DNA from: an uncultured bacterium
Lineage (GTDB): Bacteria; Verrucomicrobiota; Lentisphaeria; Victivallales; UBA1829
Length of the DNA: 22,425 bases
NCBI GenBank assembly: GCA_900548385.1
Contig: URKJ01000057.1
Coordinates: 1 to 22,425, forward strand
Direction of reading: 5' to 3'
Position numbers and translations under genes: made by a program. The notes beneath the pieces are model-generated. The model was given only the letters and a program-made list of their open reading frames with translations. It made no database searches and was not told where the DNA came from. The first letter of the stretch is position 1, and each line of letters starts with the position of its first letter. Shown one piece after another: positions 14,636-22,425 of the stretch.

Positions 14636-16345
14636 TTATTTTTCCTTTTCCTCTAGGCGGAACAGTTTTGTTTCTCCGGTTTTCATTTCAATGCGAATTA
14701 CATCGGAGACAAATTCATTTCCGGAATCCAGTAAGGGGATGATTCTGAGTGTATGTTTCAGCCGGATTTTCTTTGGACCATCCGAAGCTGCATGAATTGC
14801 CGCAAAATGCGGGGCAATATGAATCGCATCCCCAGAAGAACAATAACAATGGGCTCCAGCAAATACACAGAATTTGCGGATCTCATCAGTGGACGGGACC
14901 TCATCCGGATGCATGATCATAACCGGTATTCCCCTTTTATGACAGACTTCCACAGCTTTTGTTACCGCCGAGGTTTCCGCGTGGACAACGAATACGTTGG
15001 CTTTGTAAAGGCTACCCCGGTCGGAGAAATCTCCGATCTCGTAAAAGTCAAAAGGAACGCCGCACTGCCCGACATTTACACGGCTCTGTTTCGCCAAAGA
15101 ATGCTCTTTTGACGGATCCGCGTATGCAAACGCCGCTTCATCAATCCACAAAGCGCACTCCGCCGGGATCTTGTATATTAGATCTTTCATAAACATTTTT
15201 GTAATATTCAAATACTCTCCCAGTTCTTTCATCATTGCAGGGGAATCATACCAGCCGCCCCACATATCGAACCACCAGGATGCATGAGCATCTGCAAGCT
15301 GACGTGCAAAATTCATACGCAAAAGATGGATAGATTTTTTTTCTGAATCCGGGCCGAGCCAGATCGGCTGATCGTAGGTGTGTTCGAGACATGCTCCCGG
15401 ATGGCAGTCTTTCAAAAATTTTGAGAGATTGGTCCGGGTATCATTTTCCATGAAATAAAGTTTCCCTGCGTTCTGCAGAGAATCAATCGGAACCATGTTC
15501 GGCCAATCAATACCGGATTGATTTCTAACCGTGTAAGATGCCGGAGAACAAAGGAAGTCCACATCAGGCGAATTCAGCACTTCGCGAAGAGCGTGATGAT
15601 TTGAGGTCCAAAACGGGACCTCAAAAGTGTACCCATAGAAACAGCCGACAGCCTTGTGTCTTCCCGTCTGTTCTTTCGTTTCCTTTGCAAAACGGCAGAT
15701 TGCATTGGCTGCGGCATGGCTCAAATAACGGCGGAATTCCGGATTTTCAGGGCTGCCATCGCCATGATATTTTCTGCGGGCCGCCGGCCCAATGGAGCCG
15801 CACTGATCGTAGGAAAACCATTCCTCCGTATTTCCGTTCGCTAGCATGTAAGCAAAAATTCGGTCTGCATAAGGTGCAGATTCTACATATCCTATAAAAC
15901 GCTTCAGCATGTCCAGCGTATCATGGATCCATTTTTCAGAAGAAAAACAGCTGCGCCGCGGGCCGCCGTTTACCCCGGTATCGCAGCATTCATTCGGGTT
16001 TTCCTCCTCCCACCATCGTGGCATTGACATATTGATTCGAGGAAGAATAAAAGCATTTGGAAGAATGTCAAGGATCTGCTGAACCTGCCGATCCAGGATG
16101 GAAAAATCCGGTTGGTTTTTTTCTGAGAAAATTCCCTGCTCAAATGGTTTGATACCGGTAACAGTATTGATTCCCTGGTCGCCAAAATAAACTGGAATTG
16201 AAAAGAGCTGATATCCGACATCTGCGAACTGCTGATACCGGGCATCTTGCCGGAAATAAGTGATATATGCCATCCCGGGAACTGGCTGTCTGTTGATAAA
16301 CAGGGTTGGGACATTTCCCAACATGCGAACTTCTGACGAAACCAT
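14636..16345 (-). CDS. GH42-like (clan GH-A) glycoside hydrolase
   Basis: A 569-residue protein with a TIM-barrel hydrolase pattern. IFAYMLANGNTEEWF near 163-177 holds the probable acid/base (E174 or E175), and LYFMENDTRT holds the probable nucleophile E300. ASWWFDMWGGWYDSP follows, and a C-terminal segment (VFVVHAETSAVTKAVEVCHKRGIPV and after) resembles the amidotransferase-like domain of GH42 beta-galactosidases. The usual NE motif of GH42 is replaced by TEE, so exact family and substrate are open. No signal peptide is visible. The start codon overlaps the stop of the upstream GH2-type gene in TAATG, with AAGGA 7 bases upstream, a strong sign of coupled translation. Confidence 0.65.
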   Translation of the reverse strand: MVSSEVRMLGNVPTLFINRQPVPGMAYITYFRQDARYQQFADVGYQLFSIPVYFGDQGINTVTGIKPFEQGIFSEKNQPDFSILDRQVQQILDILPNAFILPRINMSMPRWWEEENPNECCDTGVNGGPRRSCFSSEKWIHDTLDMLKRFIGYVESAPYADRIFAYMLANGNTEEWFSYDQCGSIGPAARRKYHGDGSPENPEFRRYLSHAAANAICRFAKETKEQTGRHKAVGCFYGYTFEVPFWTSNHHALREVLNSPDVDFLCSPASYTVRNQSGIDWPNMVPIDSLQNAGKLYFMENDTRTNLSKFLKDCHPGACLEHTYDQPIWLGPDSEKKSIHLLRMNFARQLADAHASWWFDMWGGWYDSPAMMKELGEYLNITKMFMKDLIYKIPAECALWIDEAAFAYADPSKEHSLAKQSRVNVGQCGVPFDFYEIGDFSDRGSLYKANVFVVHAETSAVTKAVEVCHKRGIPVMIMHPDEVPSTDEIRKFCVFAGAHCYCSSGDAIHIAPHFAAIHAASDGPKKIRLKHTLRIIPLLDSGNEFVSDVIRIEMKTGETKLFRLEEKEK

Positions 16346-19300
16346 TATTTATCCTTCTGCTTGGAATCTTGAATTGCTTTTTCCGCGTGCTTGATCAGCG
16401 CAAGGATATCCGGCTGATTGGAATCTACAGCGATACTGCGCTGATAGACTTTCAGGGCCAACTGATAATCATTCAACGCCTCATAGCAGGCTCCAAGTGG
16501 AGCATAAGCTGCAAGCTGTCCTGGGGCGAGTTTAACAGCTTCTTCATAAAGCGCAATCGCTTTCCTGTATTGTTTCGCCTGATAAGCCTCGTATGCCCGG
16601 TCCGTGAGCTTATTGTATTTTTCCCGAACTGCTTCAGACAGAACTTCCGTTGAAACAGCTGCATTCCCGGTTTTTACCTTATTCTTTTCCGTTGCAAGGG
16701 TCAGCGCAAAAAGGATCGGAACCGCACGTTTCATACTGCGGAAGGTAACGGATTTGATCGGGACGGATGGCGAAGGATTTCGCCACCCTGTCCGGTACAG
16801 AGCTCTGAAACTGAACGTTTCGTGCCGGACCGGAATGCTCCATGCACAAATGCTTTCCGTTTCAAACTCTTTGTCAAAAGGAGCATCTGCGTTGAAAGAA
16901 CCCCAGTCGCGCAGATTGACATCCCCTGTCATTTGTATCTCTCGTGTTGTGCCGTCTGCGTAATTGACGATCATGGAGTAATGGTGCGCATTGGATGTCC
17001 AGGCACAGGTGTGAAGCAGGAATAAAGCGTCCGCTTTTGCATTGACCGGAACCGTAATTTCATTATGACCGAACTTTCTGAATTTTGAGGATAGGATCAC
17101 ACAGGCATTCGGATATTCAATCTTAAATGGAACTCCGCGGAAATCGTGGACTCCCGCCTTATAGGGAAACTTCCGCAAGTCGTGTTCTGCCCCTTGATCG
17201 GTCCAGCCTCCTTTCCCGTCATTTGCTGTTTCATCCGTCAATGTTCGGTCAAGCACAGAATCCATTGGAACTGTTTTGAACATAAAAACCGATGGGGTCA
17301 AAGGTTTTTTCCTGTTTTCGACCAGAATACCGGCATTGGTCAGCAGGGTGGATAGAATGCGTCCGGCATTTTCCCGGGCATAGGAGTCTTTTGCCTCAAA
17401 ATCAATGGTGGTGAATAACGTATTTCCTCTTTGCGCAAGGACTCCGGGATAGGTCAACAGCCGCGCACCTCCGGTAATTTCCTTTTTGCAGACAGGAGCC
17501 GCCAGATAATCCGGCGCACCATACATCGGAGCAGCATCCTGAATGATCAGCTGCTGCTTTCTCCAGAAGAGGTCAAAGTTCGTAACACCCGCAACAGACG
17601 GTTCATAAGCAATACGAAAAGCGCGTCCGTTCACCGCATCCGGAATCTTGGTGTTGAATGTAAGACCAAACTGCTCAGACGGGTCAAAGACAATCATTTT
17701 TCCCTGATATGTGCGCAGACATTTAAGTTCAGCTTCCGTGAAATTCAAACTCCCGTCAACCAATGCGGCCGGATAACTGTGAACTCCGTCCGGCTTGACA
17801 ATGTCAAAAGGAACTCCGTTTTTTGTCAGCAAATGCGAAAAAACGGATCCGGATTTCCCCACCAATGCAGTCTTTTTGAATTCTTCTGCCGGGCGTGGCG
17901 TAAAGATATTCCGGATCAGGATTGCTGCAACCGGATTGACTTTTACATCAAGATCAAGCCGGGAATAAATAATACGTCCTTTACCGTAAGGAATCTCCAG
18001 AAGTCCAACATAGATTAATCCGTTCGGACCGCCTGCTTCCACCAGAGAACGCCAGTTGCCGCCGCGGGGTTTCAGGAAATACTCGGTCCCCGTTTTGTGA
18101 TCCGGATAGAAATAGCTGAGCTGTTCCGGAACAAGCCCTTTCAATACGGGACTCCCCGGCCGGAATGTGTAGTTGATGGAGGCAGTACGCGCAGAAAGGC
18201 GGATTTCTCCGGGCAACCAGAGCGGATAATCTTTACGTGGAAGGACAAGCACGGTTCCTCCGTTCTCAGCGGTCCTCAGGATGTCATTTTTTACGGCATC
18301 CAGATTCGTCTCTGCCGTAATGATCATGCCTTTTGCCTGCGGCAGCCGGTCATACACATGAAGAGTGCGGACAGCCTCACATTCCCCCTTGAGCCCGGTG
18401 CGGAAGGTATAAATGCCCGCCTTGTCCAGCGGAGGATAAACCGTACGGCGGATTGTCATGCAGTCTTTGAAGTGGATTCTTTCACTGCGGCCGGCAACCT
18501 TTTTTCCGTTCCGTTCAAGACTCCAGTAAAGTTCAACATCTTTTTCTCCGAAACGGTCCCGAAAATAATTGACATCAAATTTCGGTTTTGTTCCGGTATA
18601 AAAACTGGAATATTCCTGGATGATTACAGCCTCAACGCATGGGTATTGCCAAGATTTATCCCCCGCGCTGAATGCAAGCCACGGAGTGAGCACGGAAGCT
18701 CCCGCATCGCGGTGTCCTTCGCCGGATTTCTTATTCATATACTCGTGGATCGTTTCCACACGGTAACTGCTTTCGTAAATTTTATCTCCGTCAACCGCAG
18801 TCATCCAGTGCGGCGGCTTGCAATATTGAATCCAGCCGTATTCGTTGATAACCATCGGCTTCATTCCGTATGTCGCTTTCCGGGGACCATACACACAGCC
18901 GACATAAGGCGTCTGCCCCTTGGGAAATTTTTCCCCCTTGACGAAGACATCATTCAAATTCCGCCAGTAATAGACATCCGGAGGAAAATGCTGTGTATCC
19001 GTCACCGGAATCGGATAATGGACGCTCTGTATTTTCATCGCGCCGAAAAGGTCAAGATCGGCTCCGGATTCAACGAAACGTGTGGGATCAGCCTTCGTCA
19101 GCGCCTGAACCAATGGTGTAATACGGCTGCACTGAAGTTTCATGGAGGTCGCAAAAAGTTCATTCCCGGTATACCAGGTGAAAACACTCGGATGATTAAA
19201 CTCAAGATCAATCTGCCGGAGGTTGTTGCGGGTGACATTGTTCCAGTACTCATCGCTCTTGAATTTCTGCATTGCGGGCTGCGAGGGAACCATACTGCCC

Positions 19301-21036
19301 CAGGCAATCAGCACTCCTTCCTCGTCACAGATTTCAGGTGTAATGGAATCTCCATACTGGTGACGGAGCATGTTGACTCCGCCCGCCTTCATGGTACGGA
19401 CCATACCGCGCATCAGATCCCGATACGAGAATCTGCGCTGCTGTCCGGGATCCGCCGGATATCCTGCATACCGCTGCCAGCCGCAGGCTCCAACGGCCTG
19501 CGCTGCCATGCGTGTGACATGTCCGTTCCAGACAAGATCAGGGCCATCTGCCCAAATCTCCCGGAATCCGAAACGTGTATTTTTAACATCCGCAATTTTT
19601 CCGTCCGCATCAACCAAAGTTGTTTCCAATTGAAGCAATGGAAAACTTTCGGGACCCCATAGGACCGGCTTATCCCATCGTCCGGTCTTTCCTTCGAAAT
19701 GAAAAACTTCACGCCCTTCAAAAAGGACGCGGTTCCGGATGCCCATTCCTTCAGGAACCTTCAAATCCAGTGTTATTGTCTTGTCCCGGAACGAAGTCAT
19801 TACATGAATCGTTCCAAGCGGGATTGCCGGTGTTCCTGTTATGTGAATCTCGCTCATTCCCTGTTTCAGATGATTTTCCGCACGAACCTCCCCATGGACA
19901 GAGACATTTTTTCTCAGGATCGTACTTTGTACAGTTCCGGCAATCCGTCCCCGGGCAGCAATGAAAATCTGGTTTTCTCCCGGTTTCAGGTATTTTGTAA
20001 TCTCAAATTCAAACGGAGCATACCCTTCTGCGATCGTGTGATGATAAGCCGTTTGCCCATTGATCTGAATCTCCCCTTCCATGACAAGCCGGTTGAAGTG
20101 CATGAAGTACCGCTGGGATTCAAATTCTTTCGGCAATACAAATGTGTTCTGGAAAAATACAATATGCGAGCTCCATATGGCCGGTAGCTTTATTTTTTTC
20201 CATTTTGCGTTGGCTGGTAAGGTCGATTGCAGCATACGAGTTTTTTCTGTGCCGTCATCTTTAATTTCAGCCATTTCCCAGCCTTCATTAAGCCAAAAGC
20301 ACTTTTCCATCCCACTGAAATCATTAGCCGTACATCCCAAAGAATAGGTACGTTTGAATCCGGTGTCATCATGAAGTGTCACATAAGCCCGGTAACTCCG
20401 GCTTGGCGCGAGTTTATATGGAATAGAATATAGATTTTTCTTTTCTCCGGCAAGTTCCACTTGTTTATCGCATTGGAATACTTTGTTTCCAAAGTAATCC
20501 AGAATCCAGACATTCAAGTCAACCGTGCGCTTTTTCCCTGAAAGATTTTTGATGAATAACATCAGCTTCTTCGGAGTCATATAAGAATCTTCAACAGGGT
20601 ATCTGTCTTCAAGTTCTTCGTTCCACGGACGCATCATCATTTGCGGAGTCTGAATTTCAGGTTTTTCAGAGGAAAGAGTAAGCGAATTCAGATGTTTGTT
20701 TCGGACAATTGAAACGGCAATCAGGTCGCCATTGTCAAGACTGAGCGGCTCACAGGAAACTGCCGTCAGGTGATACTGCCCGTTTTCAAAACGGAACCCG
20801 GATGCAGTTGTTTTAAAATAAAATCCATTATGCTGAAAGACCCGTTTAAAAGCTTCCATTCCCGGGTCCTTTCCGACAGGAAAATCAATGGAAATATAAT
20901 ATTTCCCGGGAATAATACCCGATAGCTTCCAGAACGTATCACGCTCATTATTTTGGAGTTCTGCTGCATCAAAATGGTATTCTGCGGCAACAAGCGAAAT
21001 AGCCCACAAACTCAGCAATAAAAATAACTTTTTCAT
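16345..21036 (-). CDS. Giant secreted GH2-type glycoside hydrolase with C-terminal TPR repeats
   Basis: A 1563-residue protein. Parts in order: signal peptide (1-18, MKKLFLLLSLWAISLVAA); beta-rich N-terminal domains (20-245); a GH2-like sugar-binding jelly roll (about 248-362, ending KYLKPGENQIFIAARG); an Ig-like sandwich (about 395-495); and a TIM barrel with NHPSVFTWYTGNELF (acid/base E626) and PMVINEYGW (nucleophile E732). Amidotransferase-like segments follow (about 900-1040 and 1060-1240), then a jelly-roll-like domain (about 1255-1445) and two TPR repeats plus a helix (1475-1560). GH2 includes beta-galactosidases, beta-glucuronidases and beta-mannosidases; the activity here is open. It is about 600 residues longer than most members. 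GAGGAT overlaps the end of the preceding gene, 2 bp upstream. Confidence 0.85.
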   Translation of the reverse strand: MKKLFLLLSLWAISLVAAEYHFDAAELQNNERDTFWKLSGIIPGKYYISIDFPVGKDPGMEAFKRVFQHNGFYFKTTASGFRFENGQYHLTAVSCEPLSLDNGDLIAVSIVRNKHLNSLTLSSEKPEIQTPQMMMRPWNEELEDRYPVEDSYMTPKKLMLFIKNLSGKKRTVDLNVWILDYFGNKVFQCDKQVELAGEKKNLYSIPYKLAPSRSYRAYVTLHDDTGFKRTYSLGCTANDFSGMEKCFWLNEGWEMAEIKDDGTEKTRMLQSTLPANAKWKKIKLPAIWSSHIVFFQNTFVLPKEFESQRYFMHFNRLVMEGEIQINGQTAYHHTIAEGYAPFEFEITKYLKPGENQIFIAARGRIAGTVQSTILRKNVSVHGEVRAENHLKQGMSEIHITGTPAIPLGTIHVMTSFRDKTITLDLKVPEGMGIRNRVLFEGREVFHFEGKTGRWDKPVLWGPESFPLLQLETTLVDADGKIADVKNTRFGFREIWADGPDLVWNGHVTRMAAQAVGACGWQRYAGYPADPGQQRRFSYRDLMRGMVRTMKAGGVNMLRHQYGDSITPEICDEEGVLIAWGSMVPSQPAMQKFKSDEYWNNVTRNNLRQIDLEFNHPSVFTWYTGNELFATSMKLQCSRITPLVQALTKADPTRFVESGADLDLFGAMKIQSVHYPIPVTDTQHFPPDVYYWRNLNDVFVKGEKFPKGQTPYVGCVYGPRKATYGMKPMVINEYGWIQYCKPPHWMTAVDGDKIYESSYRVETIHEYMNKKSGEGHRDAGASVLTPWLAFSAGDKSWQYPCVEAVIIQEYSSFYTGTKPKFDVNYFRDRFGEKDVELYWSLERNGKKVAGRSERIHFKDCMTIRRTVYPPLDKAGIYTFRTGLKGECEAVRTLHVYDRLPQAKGMIITAETNLDAVKNDILRTAENGGTVLVLPRKDYPLWLPGEIRLSARTASINYTFRPGSPVLKGLVPEQLSYFYPDHKTGTEYFLKPRGGNWRSLVEAGGPNGLIYVGLLEIPYGKGRIIYSRLDLDVKVNPVAAILIRNIFTPRPAEEFKKTALVGKSGSVFSHLLTKNGVPFDIVKPDGVHSYPAALVDGSLNFTEAELKCLRTYQGKMIVFDPSEQFGLTFNTKIPDAVNGRAFRIAYEPSVAGVTNFDLFWRKQQLIIQDAAPMYGAPDYLAAPVCKKEITGGARLLTYPGVLAQRGNTLFTTIDFEAKDSYARENAGRILSTLLTNAGILVENRKKPLTPSVFMFKTVPMDSVLDRTLTDETANDGKGGWTDQGAEHDLRKFPYKAGVHDFRGVPFKIEYPNACVILSSKFRKFGHNEITVPVNAKADALFLLHTCAWTSNAHHYSMIVNYADGTTREIQMTGDVNLRDWGSFNADAPFDKEFETESICAWSIPVRHETFSFRALYRTGWRNPSPSVPIKSVTFRSMKRAVPILFALTLATEKNKVKTGNAAVSTEVLSEAVREKYNKLTDRAYEAYQAKQYRKAIALYEEAVKLAPGQLAAYAPLGACYEALNDYQLALKVYQRSIAVDSNQPDILALIKHAEKAIQDSKQKDK

Positions 21037-21038
21037 AT

Positions 21039-21578
21039 TTAATCCTCAATAGTGATAATCAGTGTTATTTTTTCAAGAACGAGCTGCATTTTTTCTTCCT
21101 TGCTTTTTTGCTTCGCGTAATGTAGAAGTAACTGCATTGCATAGGTTCCCGGTTCCCATTTCGTTGCGGAGGGAATCTCTTTTTTTTCTTTTTTTACTTC
21201 CGCTCTTTCAGAGAAGTCCATTTTGTAGAGGAAAGTAAATGGACGGCGGACATCACATTTGGCCTGGTCCGGCAGCTGAACGAAAACCGAGCTGCCTGCC
21301 CAGTCTGCTTTCCCGTGAAGTGCTGAAGCATAATTTTTTTTCCCCATGATCCTGGAATCAACGCGCTTGCCTACAATGTAATCAAGATCATCATTTACAA
21401 CACGTCCGGAAATCCGTATCCATACCTGACGTTTTCCACCGGAAAGGAGCGGAAAATCGTTCAGCCAGTTTACCCCGTTATCCTGGCTGAATTCGCATTT
21501 ATATTCAAATCCGGCAAAAAGCATGGCAGAAAAACTGAATGTGATTAAAAAAATTATCTGTTTCATTTTTGCTTTCAT
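21039..21578 (-). CDS. Small secreted protein of unknown function
   Basis: A 179-residue protein that I do not recognise. A signal peptide is clear (KMKQIIFLITFSFSAMLFA, cleavage near residue 22), so it is exported. The mature part is predicted mostly beta, with an aromatic N-terminal stretch (FEYKCEFSQDNGVNWLNDFP) and a basic C-terminal half (EKKEIPS, KQKSKEEK). It lies 17 bp after the prepilin-like gene and 2 bp before the GH2-type gene, so all three are probably made together and act outside the cytoplasm. It might be a partner of either neighbour. Start: ATG 21578, with ATG 21566 (MKQ) as an alternative; no Shine-Dalgarno is seen for either. Confidence 0.7.
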   Translation of the reverse strand: MKAKMKQIIFLITFSFSAMLFAGFEYKCEFSQDNGVNWLNDFPLLSGGKRQVWIRISGRVVNDDLDYIVGKRVDSRIMGKKNYASALHGKADWAGSSVFVQLPDQAKCDVRRPFTFLYKMDFSERAEVKKEKKEIPSATKWEPGTYAMQLLLHYAKQKSKEEKMQLVLEKITLIITIED

Positions 21579-21595
21579 GATCAGAAATTTATGAT

Positions 21596-22377
21596 TTAAT
21601 TCGGATTAATGTACTCGCACCCGTACGAAAGGCTTTTTGCTCTCTCATACATTCCTGATGTGAAAGTTCCGACATGCTGATCAGCCCAAAGTACGTTTGC
21701 CCCGGCGCCTTTATGCATAAAGCGATTCACATCGTAAGATACCAGACCACCTCGATTTGTGCGAGGATAGAAATCTGGATTTTTGAAATTATCTCCTATT
21801 GTTGCATCTGTCGAATAGTTCTTTACGCAATTCGTAGTTCCCCACGTTTCCACAACGTACAGGAAGGTCGAGGGATGACGGACTGTCCCTTGCTTTGGAA
21901 CAAAATAATAACGGCAATTTGCATTAAAAGGCGCTTCCCCATGTGCAGAGACGCTGGATGCATTGGTAATTGTAACAAAACCAGATGCTGATTTCTGCGT
22001 ATTGTAACTACAATAAAAGCCATTTTTCCAATCCACATTGAATTTCCCCCCCGTATCAGTATAACGGCGTTCGACATTATCACTCGGGCAGAAGAGCATA
22101 TGCAGATTTTTGATATAAGACAAATACTCCTGATTTTGATATTCGTAAGTACGTTGCCCCATCCATACTGTTCGGACCTCGCACATATAATCATCGTAAT
22201 CCATGGAGTAAGTAGAAAAAACAAGTCCCAACTGTTTTATGTTGTTTTTACAGTTAATCTGTCTCGCCTTTTCCCTGGCTGTGTTCAAAGTTGGAAGCAG
22301 CATTCCAGCTAGAATAGCGATGATCGCAATCGTTATAAGGAGTTCAGTCAAAGTGAAATATTTCCTCCGAGTACAAC
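21596..22377 (-). CDS. Prepilin-type N-terminal methylation protein (DUF1559-like), 5' partial
   Basis: The reading frame runs to the contig end at 22377, where adapter begins, so the true start is missing. The first visible residues are GCTRRKYFTLTELL, followed by the hydrophobic helix ITIAIIAILAGMLLP and AREKARQINCKNN. This is the class III (type IV pilin/pseudopilin) signal with positively charged leader, FTLxE methylation motif and N-terminal helix. The C-terminal part has HKGAGANVLWADQHV, a variant of the H-x9-DG motif typical of these proteins. Such proteins are very numerous in Lentisphaerota and Planctomycetota and are thought to be exported and assembled or surface-anchored; their function is unclear. 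The TTG at 22351 is only an internal codon. Confidence 0.9.
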
Positions 22378-22425
22378 CTGTCTCTTATACACATCTCCGA
22401 GCCCACGAGACGGAGCTACATCTCG
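22378..22425 (-). other. Untrimmed Nextera read-2 adapter with index
   Basis: CTGTCTCTTATACACATCT and the following CCGAGCCCACGAGAC (to 22411) are the Nextera read-2 adapter. They are followed by an 8-base index (GGAGCTAC) and ATCTCG, the start of the P7 end. This is artificial sequence. The prepilin-like gene is cut here. Confidence 0.98.

Noticed and set aside
18097..19662. 521-codon open frame on the + strand
   Set aside because: It lies wholly antisense within the GH2-type gene, has no recognisable domain or ribosome-binding site, and the opposite strand encodes clear catalytic motifs.

Overview
The window looks like one short-read contig of a host-associated or gut-type member of the Lentisphaerota (Victivallales-like). 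This placement is inferred, not proven. It rests on a prepilin-type protein of the family that is greatly expanded in that phylum, on the mix of glycoside hydrolases with a sodium:solute symporter, and on the moderate GC content. Both ends carry untrimmed Nextera adapter sequence (1-22 and 22378-22425), so the contig is complete as assembled and nothing beyond its ends is known. The last gene is cut by the right end.

Region 1 (23-3370) is a mobile-element island read on the + strand. A small four-cysteine zinc-ribbon ORF is followed by a complete IS66-type trio, tnpA-tnpB-tnpC, with intact DDE residues in TnpC. Around it sits a mirrored set of repeats. A 29-bp box at 104-132 recurs inverted at 3254-3282. 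A 22-bp box at 526-547 recurs inverted three times at 2921-3082. Between tnpC and the right-hand boxes there are strong hairpins, one of which has a T-run like a terminator.

Region 2 (3371-22377) is entirely on the - strand and reads as a carbohydrate-use locus. In transcription order it encodes: a prepilin-like protein (5' end cut off); a small secreted protein of unknown function; a 1563-residue secreted GH2-type enzyme ending in TPR repeats; a GH42-like enzyme; a GH78-like alpha-L-rhamnosidase; a PHP-domain protein fused to a CBM9-like module; a GH39 enzyme; a HAD phosphatase; a truncated GH36 N-terminal domain; an SSS-family symporter with a large soluble insertion; a protein joining a zinc-dependent phospholipase C/S1 nuclease-like domain to an NPCBM-like domain; and an IclR-family regulator. 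From the prepilin gene to the GH36 fragment the gaps are 17 bp or less, or the genes overlap, which suggests one operon. The symporter, the PLC-like gene and iclR follow after longer gaps (235, 342 and 70 bp). iclR has its own good promoter with a palindrome over the -10 box.

A working model (inference): the secreted GH2-type enzyme trims a rhamnose/xylose/galactose-containing glycan or glycoside outside the cytoplasm, the symporter takes up the products, and the leaderless GH42-, GH78- and GH39-type enzymes finish the job inside under IclR control. There is no SusC/SusD pair. The PHP-CBM9 and PLC-NPCBM fusions are the least explained parts of the locus.
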